Of a DNA stretch of 64,000 bases, positions 27,469-36,546 are shown one piece after another. The notes under the pieces are model-generated. The model did no database searches and had not been told where the DNA came from. It saw nothing but the letters and a program-made list of their open reading frames with translations. Every line of letters starts with the position of its first letter. The first letter of the stretch is position 1. Source of the stretch: Micromonospora cathayae (GTDB taxonomy: Bacteria > Actinomycetota > Actinomycetes > Mycobacteriales > Micromonosporaceae); NCBI RefSeq assembly GCF_028993575.1, contig NZ_CP118615.1, forward strand, positions 3,782,001 to 3,846,000. Direction: 5' to 3'. The translations under genes were made by a program, and so were the position numbers.

Positions 27469-27945
27469 ATGAGACCCGAGGCACTGGACTGGTCGGTGGA
27501 GAACTGCACCATCGGCCGGGCGATGGCGATCCTCGGCGAGCGGTGGACCGTGGTGGTGCTCCGCGAGGTGTTCAACGGGGTGCGCCGCTTCGACGACATG
27601 CGGGTGCGCACCGGCATCCCCCGGCAGGTGCTCACCAACCGGTTGGCCGGCCTGGTCGCCCAGGGGGTGCTGCGCCGGGAGCCGTACCGGGAACCGGGTG
27701 CGCGGGTGCGCCACGAGTACCGGCTCACCCCGATGGGCCTCGACCTGTGGCCGGTGCTGGTGGCGGTGCTCGCCTGGGGGGACCGCTACCTGGCCGACCC
27801 GGAGGGATCGCCGTTGCGCGTCCGGCACCGTGACTGCGGCGCGGAGGTACAAGTCGAGCTGCGTTGCGCTGCGGGACACGAGGTGACCGAGCCGCGTGAC
27901 CTGGTGCCCCGGCCGGGCCCCGGCGCGCGCCGGCGCGCCGACTGA
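27469..27945 (+). CDS. HxlR-family transcriptional regulator
   Basis: A 158-residue winged-helix regulator of the HxlR class. Cys13 in ENCTIGRAMAILGERW is the family redox/sensor-type cysteine; the recognition region IPRQVLTNRLAGLVAQGVLRRE and wing RVRHEYRLTPMG follow. The last 45 residues include a Cys pair (DCGAEV, LRCAAGH) that might bind metal. It is divergent from the thioesterase gene with only 56 bp between them, suggesting control of that gene and of itself. No strong Shine-Dalgarno precedes ATG 27469. Confidence 0.88.
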   Translation: MRPEALDWSVENCTIGRAMAILGERWTVVVLREVFNGVRRFDDMRVRTGIPRQVLTNRLAGLVAQGVLRREPYREPGARVRHEYRLTPMGLDLWPVLVAVLAWGDRYLADPEGSPLRVRHRDCGAEVQVELRCAAGHEVTEPRDLVPRPGPGARRRAD

Positions 27946-27961
27946 GGCCGGCCGCGCCACG

Positions 27962-27997
27962 CGGGCGGGTGCGCGGCGGTCACCGCCCACCCGCCCG
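27962..27997 (+). terminator. hairpin between convergent HxlR and lipase genes
   Basis: Outer arms CGGGCGGGTG (27962-27971) and CACCCGCCCG (27988-27997) plus an inner GGCGGT/ACCGCC pairing. It lies in the 63-bp gap between converging genes. Confidence 0.65.
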
Positions 27998-28008
27998 GCA
28001 GGCCGTCG

Positions 28009-28839
28009 TCACCAGCGGAAACCGGCGGCGTACGAGACGTTCGCCAGCACCTGCTGGCCGGCGGTGTTGGGGTGGAAGTAGTCCCAGCCGGAGAGCTGGC
28101 CGAGGGTGAACGGGTAGTTGAACACCGCGTTGCCGTCGAAGTCGCAGTTGCTGCCGTACGCGGCGCACGCCTGGGCGAGCTGGGTGTTGTAGTCGATCAC
28201 GCGTTGCCGGACCCGGGCCCGCCGGTCGACGTCGGCCTGCGCGGTGGAGGTCGGGTTCGCCAGCATCGACTGGCAGATGCCGAAGAGTCCCCAGGCGCTG
28301 CGCGCGCTGCCGCTGTCCTTGCCCACCGCCCAGAGCCGGTGGATGTCGGGCACGCTGATCAGCGCGACCCGGGCGTTCGGTAGGCCGGCCTTGATCCGGG
28401 CCAGGGCGGTGTCGATGTTCGCCCGGTAGGTGCTCACCGGGGTCATGCTCGACTCGGAGCTGGTGCAGGCGTCGTTCGCGCCGATCAGGACGGTCACGTA
28501 GCCGACGCCCTGGCTGACCGCGGTGCTCGCCTGTCCGGGCAGGTCGGCGGACTTCGCGCCGGTGCGCGCGTCGTTGTGGTTGCGTCCGCCGATGGCCGGG
28601 TCGACCGCGCGGATGCGCAGGTAGTGGCTGTTGACGCCGGAGTCGTCGCCGGTGCTGAACGAGCGCGAGGTGCAGTCGACGTACCACCCGCAGGCGTTGA
28701 AGCCGCGGGTGATGGAGTCGCCGAGGCTGGCCATCGACGTCGGTGGTGGGCCGGCGTCGGCGGTGGCCGGCGCGCCGAGCAGGGGGACGCTGACGGCGAG
28801 GGCGGTGAGGACGGTGAGCGCGCGACGGATGGGGGTCAT
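28009..28839 (-). CDS. secreted SGNH/GDSL-type lipase or esterase
   Basis: A 276-residue exported hydrolase. Signal peptide: basic MTPIRR, hydrophobic core, cleavage near ATADA-G (about 28). The SGNH blocks are GDSITRG with nucleophile Ser42, the oxyanion Gly in the NHNDARTGA region, IGANDAC with the catalytic-site Asn, and DYFHPNTAG carrying the Asp-His pair. Paired cysteines suggest disulfides, as in Streptomyces SGNH lipases. GGAGG precedes ATG 28839. It is divergent from the protease gene, and both encode secreted enzymes. Confidence 0.9.
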   Translation of the reverse strand: MTPIRRALTVLTALAVSVPLLGAPATADAGPPPTSMASLGDSITRGFNACGWYVDCTSRSFSTGDDSGVNSHYLRIRAVDPAIGGRNHNDARTGAKSADLPGQASTAVSQGVGYVTVLIGANDACTSSESSMTPVSTYRANIDTALARIKAGLPNARVALISVPDIHRLWAVGKDSGSARSAWGLFGICQSMLANPTSTAQADVDRRARVRQRVIDYNTQLAQACAAYGSNCDFDGNAVFNYPFTLGQLSGWDYFHPNTAGQQVLANVSYAAGFRW

Positions 28840-29086
28840 CGGGGCCTCCGGATCACGGTTGCCGACGAGAAAGACACGGTGAGCAGAGCGTATAGACCAT
28901 CATCTGTGTCCACAATGTTGCCGGCTGATGACGTGTCCCGTGCTGGTCAACCCGGGCAAAGGGGGTCTTGCAGATGAACTTAAATATGTGAATACTTCAG
29001 CTCACCCGATCGGTTCCCCCAGGTCGTTCGGGTGGTCCCGGGCATCGCCGAACGGTGTGCCCCCGCCCCCTCTTTGGAGGATGTAC

Positions 29087-30139
29087 ATGCGACCCACGAG
29101 GTCAATGCTCCGCCGCGCCGCGACCGTCGCCTTCGCCGGAACCCTGGTCGCCGGCTCGTTGCTCGGCGCGCCGGCCCAGGCCGCCCCCGTCTCGCCTGCC
29201 TCCCCCGACGCCGCCACCGGCCTGGCCGAGCGCCTCGGCGACCGTTCCGCCGGCGCCTACCTCGACGCCAGCGGCAAGATGGTCGTCACCGTCACCGACG
29301 CCGCCGCCGCCCGCCAGGTCACCGCCGCCGGCGCGACCGCGAAGATCGTCAAGCGGGGTGCCGCCGAACTGAAGGCCGCCACCGCCGAGCTGGACCGCTC
29401 CGCGAAGATCCCGGGCACCGCCTGGTGGACCGACCCGGTGAGCAACCAGGTCGTCGTCTCCGTCGACAGCACCGTCACCGGCGCCAAGCTGGCGAAGGTG
29501 CAGGCCGTCGCCAGCAAGCTCGGCGGCACCGTCCGCGTCGAGCAGGAGGCCGGCACGTACAGCACCCGGATCTCCGGCGGCCAGGCCATCTACGCCGGTG
29601 GCGGCGGTCGCTGCTCGCTGGGCTTCAACGTCCGCAGCGGCAGCACCTACTACTTCCTCACCGCCGGCCACTGCACCAACATCTCGTCGAGCTGGTACAG
29701 CAACTCCGCCCAGACCAACCTGCTGGGCTCCCGCGCCGGCACCAGCTTCCCGGGCAACGACTACGGCATCGTGCGGCACAACAACTCCGCCAACGCCACC
29801 GGCAACGTGTCCCTGTACAACGGCACCTTCCGCGACATCACGGGCTCCGGCAACGCGGTCGTCGGCCAGTCGGCGCAGCGCTCCGGCAGCACCACCGGCC
29901 TGCGCAGCGGCTCGGTCACCGCGACCAACGCCACGGTGAACTACGCCGAGGGCTCGGTCTCCGGCCTGATCCGCACCAACATCTGCGCCGAGCCGGGTGA
30001 CTCCGGCGGCTCGCTGTTCAGCGGCGGCACCGCGCTGGGCCTGACCTCCGGGGGCAGCGGCAACTGCTCCTTCGGCGGGACCACGTTCTTCCAGCCGGTC
30101 ACCGAGGCGCTCGGCGTCTACGGGGTCTCCGTCTTCTGA
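29087..30139 (+). CDS. secreted chymotrypsin-like serine protease (streptogrisin-type, S1)
   Basis: A 350-residue pre-pro-protease related to Streptomyces griseus proteases and alpha-lytic protease. Signal peptide to about residue 32, a propeptide to about 160 with the alternating [17 protein letters not shown] pattern of alpha-lytic pro domains, then the mature domain from about ISGGQAIY. Catalytic triad: His195 in LTAGHC, Asp225 in NDYGIV and Ser306 in GDSGGS. Cys pairs flank His195 and Ser306. ATG 29087 has GGAGG 6 nt upstream; ATG 29081 abuts that site. It is followed by a strong hairpin. Confidence 0.93.
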   Translation: MRPTRSMLRRAATVAFAGTLVAGSLLGAPAQAAPVSPASPDAATGLAERLGDRSAGAYLDASGKMVVTVTDAAAARQVTAAGATAKIVKRGAAELKAATAELDRSAKIPGTAWWTDPVSNQVVVSVDSTVTGAKLAKVQAVASKLGGTVRVEQEAGTYSTRISGGQAIYAGGGGRCSLGFNVRSGSTYYFLTAGHCTNISSSWYSNSAQTNLLGSRAGTSFPGNDYGIVRHNNSANATGNVSLYNGTFRDITGSGNAVVGQSAQRSGSTTGLRSGSVTATNATVNYAEGSVSGLIRTNICAEPGDSGGSLFSGGTALGLTSGGSGNCSFGGTTFFQPVTEALGVYGVSVF

Positions 30140-30194
30140 TCCGTACCGGAGCCGGCAGCTCGACCGCTGACCGGACCCCGGTAGCTCGACGCGA

Positions 30195-30227
30195 AAGCGG
30201 ACCGTCGGACCACCCGACGGTCCGCTT
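30195..30227 (+). terminator. terminator of the serine protease gene
   Basis: Perfect 14-bp stem, arms AAGCGGACCGTCGG (30195-30208) and CCGACGGTCCGCTT (30214-30227), loop ACCAC, 56 bp after the stop codon. Confidence 0.75.
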
Positions 30228-30277
30228 CCGCGTCCGCCGCCCAGCCGTCCGGTCCGGCAGCGGGTAGCGTCCGGCCG

Positions 30278-31867
30278 GTGAGCGTCTCCGCACCGAGCAT
30301 CTCGGCCTGGGCCCCGCTGCGGCTGGCCGCCTTCCGTGGCCTGTGGCTGGCCGTGCTCGCCAGCAACATCGGCACCTGGATGCAGACCGTGGGCGCCCAG
30401 TGGCTGCTGGTCGACCAGCCCGGCGCGGCCACCCTGGTGGCGCTGGTGCAGACCGCGAGCATGCTCCCGGTACTACTGCTCGCCCTGCCCGCCGGGGCGC
30501 TGGCCGACACCTTCGACCGCCGCCGCCTGCTGATCGCCGTCCAAGGCTTCCTCGCCGTGGTGGGCGTACTGCTGACCGGGCTGACCGCCGCGGACCGGAT
30601 GCCCCCGGCGCTGCTGCTCACCCTCACCTTCGCCATCGGGGTCGGCCAGGCGCTCACCCTGCCGGCCTGGCAGGCGGTCATCCCGGAACTCGTCCCCCGG
30701 GACCAGTTGGTGTCGGCCTCCGCGCTCGGCGCGATCAGCATCAACCTGGCCCGCTCGGTCGGGCCGGCGGTGGCCGGGGTGCTCGTCGCGCAGGCCGGCG
30801 TCGCGGTGGTCTTCGGCGTGAACGCCGTCTCCTTCGCCGTCTTCGCGCTGGCCCTGGTGCGCTGGGGGCCGGAACGCGCCGAGGACGGGCCGATGCCGGA
30901 ACGGTTCACCGCCGCGCTGCGCGCCGGTGGCCGGTACGTCCGGCACTCCCCGGTGGTCCGCCGGATCCTGCTGCGCGCCGCGCTCTTCGTGGTACCGGGC
31001 AGCGCGCTCTGGGCGCTGCTGCCGCTGGTCGCCAGCCGGCGGCTCGGGCTGGGCTCCGGCGGGTACGGCATCCTGCTCGCCGCGCTCGGCCTCGGTGCGG
31101 TGGGCGGCGCGCTGGTGCTGCCCCGGATCCGTCAGGTGCTCTCCAGCAGTCAGCTACTGCTGCTGGCCGGGCTGGTCTACGCCGGATCGCTGCTGGTGCT
31201 CGCCTGGGTGCCGCACCCGGTGCCGGTCACCGTGGCGCTGGTCCCCGCCGGGCTGGCCTGGATGACCGTGATGTCCAGCGTGAACGCCGCGATGCAGCTC
31301 TTCCTCCCCGGCTGGGTCCGCGCCCGGGGGCTGTCCGTCTACCAGATGGTCTTCGCCGGCGGGCAGGCGCTCGGCGCCGTCGCCTGGGGCACCCTGGGTG
31401 AGCTGGCCGGTCTGGTCGTCGCGCTGGCCACCGCCGGCGTGGTCATGGCGGGGTGCGCGTTGACCGTACCGCTCTGGCCGCTGCGCGACACCCGGGGCGT
31501 CAACCGTGACCCGGCCGCCTACTGGCCCGAGCCGCACCTCACCCTGACCGCCCACCCGCGTACCGGCCCGGTGCTGGTCACCGTGGCGTACACGGTGCCA
31601 CCCGAGCTGCAGGACGAGTTCGTCGAGGCGATGCGGGCGGTGGGCCGCTCGCGGCGGCGTACCGGGGCGATGCGCTGGGGACTGTTCCGGGCGGGCGAAC
31701 GCGAACACGGGTTCGTCGAGGTGTACCAGGTGCCCTCCTGGGAGGAGCACCTGCGGCAGCACGGCGGCCGGTTGACCGGGGCCGACCAGGCGGCCGAGGA
31801 ACGGGCCCGGAAGCTGGTGCAGGGCGACCCCGAGGTCACCCACCTGCTCCCGGCCGACCCGGACTGA
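30278..31867 (+). CDS. MFS transporter (EntS-type) with extra C-terminal domain
   Basis: A 529-residue protein. Residues about 10-400 form a 12-helix major-facilitator transporter of the MFS_3/enterobactin-exporter EntS class (FRGLWLAVLASNIGTWMQTVGAQWLL, ADTFDRRRLL, RSVGPAVAGVL). Residues about 410-529 are a soluble ferredoxin-like domain (VLVTVAYTVPPELQDEFVEAMRAVGRSRR...MRWGLFR...FVEVYQVPSWEEHLRQH) that resembles antibiotic-biosynthesis-monooxygenase-like folds. This fused form is known in actinobacteria and proteobacteria, but its cargo is not known. GTG 30278 lacks a strong Shine-Dalgarno. The 3' end overlaps the convergent membrane-protein gene by 32 bp. Confidence 0.85.
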   Translation: MSVSAPSISAWAPLRLAAFRGLWLAVLASNIGTWMQTVGAQWLLVDQPGAATLVALVQTASMLPVLLLALPAGALADTFDRRRLLIAVQGFLAVVGVLLTGLTAADRMPPALLLTLTFAIGVGQALTLPAWQAVIPELVPRDQLVSASALGAISINLARSVGPAVAGVLVAQAGVAVVFGVNAVSFAVFALALVRWGPERAEDGPMPERFTAALRAGGRYVRHSPVVRRILLRAALFVVPGSALWALLPLVASRRLGLGSGGYGILLAALGLGAVGGALVLPRIRQVLSSSQLLLLAGLVYAGSLLVLAWVPHPVPVTVALVPAGLAWMTVMSSVNAAMQLFLPGWVRARGLSVYQMVFAGGQALGAVAWGTLGELAGLVVALATAGVVMAGCALTVPLWPLRDTRGVNRDPAAYWPEPHLTLTAHPRTGPVLVTVAYTVPPELQDEFVEAMRAVGRSRRRTGAMRWGLFRAGEREHGFVEVYQVPSWEEHLRQHGGRLTGADQAAEERARKLVQGDPEVTHLLPADPD

Positions 31868-32537
31868 ACCCTCCGGCCCGGTGCCCACCGTCCCCGCCGT
31901 TCCTGTCGTGCCCGCAGTCCCCGCCGCGGTCGGCCCGGAGCACCAGCACGACCAGCAGCGGTACCAGCGCCTCCGCGCCGGCGGCCACCCGTTCGGACAA
32001 CCCGATCCGGGTGCCGCCGGTGACCAGCTCCACCACGAACCAGCCGACCAGCAGGGCCAGCAGCAGCGCGGTGCCGGCCCAGGCCCACCGGAGGCGGGGA
32101 GGCGTCGTCGTCGGGCCGGGCGGCGTCACCGCCCCGGGACGCGGGACGGCCAGCGCCGGCCAGAGGGCCAACGCGCCGAAGGCGACCGCGGCGGCCAGCC
32201 CGTGCGCGGCGGAGCCACCCCGTTCGGTGGGCAGCGGGAAGGCCGCCACGGCCACGGTGGCGACGCCGCCGAGCGCCAGCGTCAGCCGGCCGGCGGTCCG
32301 CAGCGGACGTAAACCGGCCGCCGTGACGCAGTGGCAGACACCCAGGCCGAGCAGGGCCACCGTCATGATCCAGCGGTCGGTGGCGTCGCGGGCCGCGAGC
32401 GCGCTGATCGTCCCGGCCACCTGGTCGAACCCGCCGGGCTGGCGGTACGCGCCGAGGGTCCAGCCGCCGATCAGCAGGACCGGGGCGGCGGCGGAGGAGA
32501 GCAGGGCCCAGCCGGGTACGACGCGCACCCGGCACAC
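31836..32537 (-). CDS. DUF998-like integral membrane protein
   Basis: A 233-residue membrane protein with six or seven hydrophobic segments between residues about 8 and 205 (for example [48 protein letters not shown]). The layout and [11 protein letters not shown] / GxxHxxAAxxAF pattern match DUF998 proteins of unknown function. The C-terminal 30 residues are Gly/Arg/Asp-rich and overlap the 3' end of the MFS gene on the other strand. GTG 32537 follows GGGAGGGG closely; GTG 32528 is an alternative. Confidence 0.75.
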   Translation of the reverse strand: MCRVRVVPGWALLSSAAAPVLLIGGWTLGAYRQPGGFDQVAGTISALAARDATDRWIMTVALLGLGVCHCVTAAGLRPLRTAGRLTLALGGVATVAVAAFPLPTERGGSAAHGLAAAVAFGALALWPALAVPRPGAVTPPGPTTTPPRLRWAWAGTALLLALLVGWFVVELVTGGTRIGLSERVAAGAEALVPLLVVLVLRADRGGDCGHDRNGGDGGHRAGGFSPGRPGAGG

Positions 32538-32662
32538 CGTACCCCTCCCGCCGGGTGCCGTCGCCCGACCGGAACCGGCGACCGGGTGCCCGTCGGCGCG
32601 CCGGCGGCGGGGCTGACAGAATGCGGAGGGCAGAACCGTTCGCAGATGAGGAGACGCACGTC

Positions 32663-34486
32663 GTGATCCGTACCCATGACGCCGGCAGCCTTCGGGCCAC
32701 GGACGCCGGCACCACGGTGACGCTCGCCGGGTGGGTGGCCCGCCGGCGCGACCACGGCGGTGTCATCTTCGTCGACCTGCGTGACGGCTCCGGCGTGGTG
32801 CAGGTGGTCTTCCGCGAGGAGGACGCGCACGCGCTGCGCAACGAGTTCTGCGTCAAGGTCACCGGCGAGGTGACCCGCCGCCCGGACGGCAACGAGAACC
32901 CCGAGCTGCCGACCGGCGAGGTCGAGGTGACCGCCAGCGGGCTGGAGGTGCTCTCCGAGGCCGCCCCGCTGCCGCTGCCGGTGGACGACCAGGTCGAGGC
33001 CGGTGACGACGTCCGGCTCCGCTACCGGTACCTGGACCTGCGTCGCGGCGGGCCGGCCAAGGCGATGCGGCTGCGGTCCCGGGCCAACCAGCTGGCCCGG
33101 AAGGTGCTGCACGACCGGGACTTCCTGGAGATCGAGACCCCGACGCTGACCCGGTCCACCCCGGAGGGCGCCCGCGACTTCCTGGTCCCGGTCCGGCTCC
33201 AGCCGGGCAGCTGGTACGCGCTGCCGCAGTCCCCGCAGCTGTTCAAGCAGCTGCTGATGGTCGGCGGCATGGAGCGGTACTACCAGATCGCCCGCTGCTA
33301 CCGGGACGAGGACTTCCGCGCCGACCGGCAGCCGGAGTTCACCCAGCTCGACATCGAGATGTCCTTCGTCACCGAGGACGACGTGATCGACCTCGGCGAG
33401 GCGATCGTCGCCGAACTCTGGTCCGACCTGGCCGGGTACGACATCCCCCGGCCGATCCCGCGGATCACCTGGCACGACGCGATGGCCCGGTACGGCTCGG
33501 ACAAGCCGGACCTGCGCTACGGCGTCGAGCTGACCGAGCTGACCGACTACCTGCGTGGCACCGCGTTCCGGGTGTTCGCCGGGGCGATCGACGCGGGCGG
33601 GTACGTCGGCGCGGTGGTCATGCCGGGCGGGGCGGCGCAGAGCCGCAAGGAACTGGACGGCTGGCAGGACTGGGCGAAGGCGCGCGGCGCGAAGGGCCTG
33701 GCGTACGTGGTGCTGGACGCCGAGACCGGCGAGGCGCGCGGCCCGGTGGCGAAGAACCTCTCCGCCGAGCACCTGGCCGGGCTGGCCGACGCGGTCGGCG
33801 CGAAGCCCGGCGACGCGGTCTTCTTCGCGGCCAGCCCGGACACCCGGGACGCGCAGGAACTGCTCGGCGCGGCCCGGGTGGAGATCGCCAAGCGGGCCAA
33901 GCTGGTCGACGAGAGCGCCTGGGCGTTCTGCTGGGTGGTCGACGCGCCGATGTTCGAGCGGGCCTCCGACCAGGAGAGCGGCCGGGCGGGCGGCTGGACG
34001 GCGGTGCACCACCCGTTCACCTCGCCGAACGCCGAGTGGGTGGACCGGTTCGAGGAAGCCCCGGACCGCGCCCTGGCGTACGCGTACGACATCGTCTGCA
34101 ACGGCAACGAGATCGGTGGCGGCTCGATCCGTATCCACCGGGGCGACGTGCAGCGGCGGGTGTTCGACCTGCTCGGCATCACCCCCGAGGAGGCGCAGGA
34201 CAAGTTCGGCTTCCTGCTGGAGGCGTTCAAGTACGGCCCGCCGCCGCACGGCGGCATCGCGTTCGGCTGGGACCGGGTCTGCATGCTGCTGGCCGGGGCG
34301 GACTCGATCCGCGAGGTGATCGCCTTCCCGAAGACCCGGGGCGGCTTCGACCCGCTGACCGGCGCGCCGACCCCGATCACCGGCCAGCAGCGCGCCGAGG
34401 CCGGCATCGACGCCAAGCCGAAGCCGCCGGCCGCCGCGCACACCGGCACCGCCGGCCCGGCCGCCCCGGTCGCCGACCCGACCTGA
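32663..34486 (+). CDS. aspS: aspartyl-tRNA synthetase
   Basis: Bacterial-type class II synthetase, 607 residues: N-terminal OB anticodon-binding domain (about 1-110, [21 protein letters not shown]), catalytic core with motif 2 ([21 protein letters not shown]), a GAD insert (about 300-420) and motif 3 ([16 protein letters not shown]). A short Ala/Pro-rich tail ends the protein. In actinobacteria this enzyme is often non-discriminating and works with GatCAB; the sequence alone does not settle that. GTG 32663 has GAGGAG 9 nt upstream. It ends in a strong hairpin. Confidence 0.96.
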   Translation: MIRTHDAGSLRATDAGTTVTLAGWVARRRDHGGVIFVDLRDGSGVVQVVFREEDAHALRNEFCVKVTGEVTRRPDGNENPELPTGEVEVTASGLEVLSEAAPLPLPVDDQVEAGDDVRLRYRYLDLRRGGPAKAMRLRSRANQLARKVLHDRDFLEIETPTLTRSTPEGARDFLVPVRLQPGSWYALPQSPQLFKQLLMVGGMERYYQIARCYRDEDFRADRQPEFTQLDIEMSFVTEDDVIDLGEAIVAELWSDLAGYDIPRPIPRITWHDAMARYGSDKPDLRYGVELTELTDYLRGTAFRVFAGAIDAGGYVGAVVMPGGAAQSRKELDGWQDWAKARGAKGLAYVVLDAETGEARGPVAKNLSAEHLAGLADAVGAKPGDAVFFAASPDTRDAQELLGAARVEIAKRAKLVDESAWAFCWVVDAPMFERASDQESGRAGGWTAVHHPFTSPNAEWVDRFEEAPDRALAYAYDIVCNGNEIGGGSIRIHRGDVQRRVFDLLGITPEEAQDKFGFLLEAFKYGPPPHGGIAFGWDRVCMLLAGADSIREVIAFPKTRGGFDPLTGAPTPITGQQRAEAGIDAKPKPPAAAHTGTAGPAAPVADPT

Positions 34487-34492
34487 GACGCA

Positions 34493-34524
34493 CGGAAGGG
34501 CCCCCGGGTGCGGGGGCCCTTCCG
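34493..34524 (+). terminator. convergent terminator of aspS and the ACP operon
   Basis: Perfect 14-bp stem, arms CGGAAGGGCCCCCG (34493-34506) and CGGGGGCCCTTCCG (34511-34524), loop GGTG. It lies between the aspS stop and the last gene of the minus-strand lipid operon. Confidence 0.8.
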
Positions 34525-34553
34525 GTGTCCGGTCAGCCCGGCTCCCCGGCCGG

Positions 34554-35549
34554 TCAGCCCTTCTGCTGGGCGGCGATGACCCGGTTCAGCCGTTCCATCC
34601 GGGTGGCCAGACTCATCATGCCCTCCAGCCGGAACGCCGGCGGGCGACGCCCGTCGACGTCGGAGAAGTCGTACCGCTCGGCGAGGTCACCGACGGCGAG
34701 CACCTGCCCGGAGTCGGCCCGGACCGCCGGGTCGGCGAGCAGGTGGGCGACGGCCCGGCCGACGTACTCGGCGGAGTGCACGACCGCCGCCGGGCCGCTG
34801 CCCAGCGCCGACCAGGCCGCCTCGACCCGCTCGGTACGGACGAAACCCGGGTGCAGCCCGATCGAGGCGATCTGGGTCTTGCGCAGGTCTCCGGCCATCG
34901 CCCGGCTGAGCCGGTCGGAGGCGGCCTTGAACATGTCGTACGCCGCCTGCCCGAGGTAGGTGTCCCCGTCGGTGTACGAGATGGTCACGATCAGCCCGGT
35001 GTCCCGGGGCAGCATCAGTTCCACCGCGTGCCGGCTGGCGGTGAACTGGGCCCGCACCGAGGCGGCGTACGCGTCGTACCGCCACATCGGCTGCCGCCAG
35101 AACGGCGCGTCGAACCGGGCCTCGAACGAGCGTTCGTACCCGCTCCAGGCGTTGTTGACCAGCAGGTCCAGCCGGCCGTCCTGCTCGGCGGCGATCCGCT
35201 CGAACAGGGCGGCGACCTGGGCGTCGTCGTGGTGGTCGCAGCGCATCGCGATGCCCTGCCCACCCCGTTTGGTCACCTCGTCGGCGGTCTCGTCGACGGT
35301 GCCGGGCAGTCCCTCGGTGCTGCCTTCGGCGCGGGTGCTGCGGCCGGTGACGTAGACGGTGGCCCCCGCGTCGCCGAGGGCCAGGGCGATGCCGCGGCCG
35401 ACGCCCCGGCTGCCCCCGGTGACCAGCGCGACGCTGCCGGCCAGGGCCGGCGACTCCCACCGGCCGTCCGCCGAGACCGGGTCGGTGCCGGCGGCCGAGA
35501 CCGGGTCGGCAGTGGTGGGCGGGGTGGCGTTCTCTGCTGCGTCAGGCAC
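34554..35549 (-). CDS. SDR family oxidoreductase, last gene of the ACP operon
   Basis: A 331-residue short-chain dehydrogenase. A low-complexity N-terminal extension (about 35 residues, Ala/Thr/Pro/Asp) precedes the fold. Cofactor motif TGGSRGVG is at residues 44-51; TGRST following beta-2 suggests NADPH; NNAW replaces the usual NNAG, and the catalytic Tyr-x-x-x-Lys is YDMFK. These traits match the DHRS1-like subgroup. GTG 35549 overlaps the stop of the upstream gene by 8 nt, so translation is coupled. In context it would reduce or oxidise a keto or hydroxy group on the acyl product. Confidence 0.82.
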   Translation of the reverse strand: MPDAAENATPPTTADPVSAAGTDPVSADGRWESPALAGSVALVTGGSRGVGRGIALALGDAGATVYVTGRSTRAEGSTEGLPGTVDETADEVTKRGGQGIAMRCDHHDDAQVAALFERIAAEQDGRLDLLVNNAWSGYERSFEARFDAPFWRQPMWRYDAYAASVRAQFTASRHAVELMLPRDTGLIVTISYTDGDTYLGQAAYDMFKAASDRLSRAMAGDLRKTQIASIGLHPGFVRTERVEAAWSALGSGPAAVVHSAEYVGRAVAHLLADPAVRADSGQVLAVGDLAERYDFSDVDGRRPPAFRLEGMMSLATRMERLNRVIAAQQKG

Positions 35550-36546
35550 CGTGCTCGCTCCAGTACTCGAGGCTTCGTCGGTAGGCGTCCCGGTCCGAGA
35601 CGTGCGGCAGGCCGTACCGGTCGCGCAGCTCGTCCAGGGAGGAGGGGAGGGCCCCACCGGCGCACGCGGTGACCTCGCTGACGTCGGCGAGCACCTCCAC
35701 GTACCGGCGGGACATCGGGGCCAGGGCGGCCAGTTCCGCCTCGGTCAGCTCGTCCGGGTGTACCACCCGGGGCCGGGTGATCTCCTTGCCGCGCCGACGG
35801 GCGTGTTCGACGCAGACGTCCAGCGCGTCGTCGACGGTCATCGCCTCCTTGCCGTAGGTCACCCAGTACTCCCGGCCGCTGTCGCCGGCGTCCATGGCGG
35901 CGATGGTGGCCCGGGAGAGGGTGTCCTGCGGGACGATGTCCACCAGGTTGCCCGGGTGGGCCGGGAACAGCTTGGCCCGGCCCCGGCAGATCCAGTCCGA
36001 CATGAGCTGCACGATCTGCCCGCGCGAGGTCAGCCCGGTCGCCGCGTCGCCGATCAGGTTCGTCGGCCGGAAGATCACGTACGGTACGCCGGAGGCGCGC
36101 AGCAGCTCCTCGGCGGCCAGTTTGGAGCGCACGTACGCGTCGACCACGTTGGTCGGCTTGAGCGCCAGCGGGGCGTCGTCGGCGAGGGCGTGCACGAACG
36201 ACGTGCTCTGGTGGTAGATCGCCGCGTCGGCCCGGCGGGCCAGCTCGATCACCTCGCGGGTGCCGTCCACGTTGGCCCGCTGGTACCGCTCGGGGGACTG
36301 CCCCCAGTCGGTGAGCCCGCCGGAGTGGATGACCGCCCCGGTCCGGGCGACCAGGTCCCGGTAGGTGTCGTCGTCGAGGCCGAGCTGTGGGCGGGACAGG
36401 TCGCCGCGTAGCAGCTCCACCCCGGGGCCGTCGACCGTGCCGGAGTGGACCAGCGCGACGACCGGCCGCCCGGCCAGCTCCCGGATGATCGACTGGCCCA
36501 CCACGCCGGAGGCCCCGGTCAGCAGGACGACCTTCGGTCGGCTCAC
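35542..36546 (-). CDS. NAD(P)-dependent epimerase / thioester reductase-like protein
   Basis: A 334-residue extended-SDR protein. The Rossmann motif TGASGVVG is at residues 10-17, STSFVHAL supplies the Ser/Thr region and AYVRSKLAAEELL the Tyr-x-x-x-Lys. RPTNLIGDAATGLTSRGQIVQLM and NLVDIVPQDTLSRATIA resemble the thioester-reductase (NAD_binding_4) and OleD-like groups more than sugar epimerases. A stand-alone thioester reductase next to an ACP could release the acyl chain as an aldehyde or alcohol; this is inference. GTG 36546 overlaps the stop of the FAD oxidoreductase gene by 4 nt. Confidence 0.75.
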   Translation of the reverse strand: MSRPKVVLLTGASGVVGQSIIRELAGRPVVALVHSGTVDGPGVELLRGDLSRPQLGLDDDTYRDLVARTGAVIHSGGLTDWGQSPERYQRANVDGTREVIELARRADAAIYHQSTSFVHALADDAPLALKPTNVVDAYVRSKLAAEELLRASGVPYVIFRPTNLIGDAATGLTSRGQIVQLMSDWICRGRAKLFPAHPGNLVDIVPQDTLSRATIAAMDAGDSGREYWVTYGKEAMTVDDALDVCVEHARRRGKEITRPRVVHPDELTEAELAALAPMSRRYVEVLADVSEVTACAGGALPSSLDELRDRYGLPHVSDRDAYRRSLEYWSEHGA

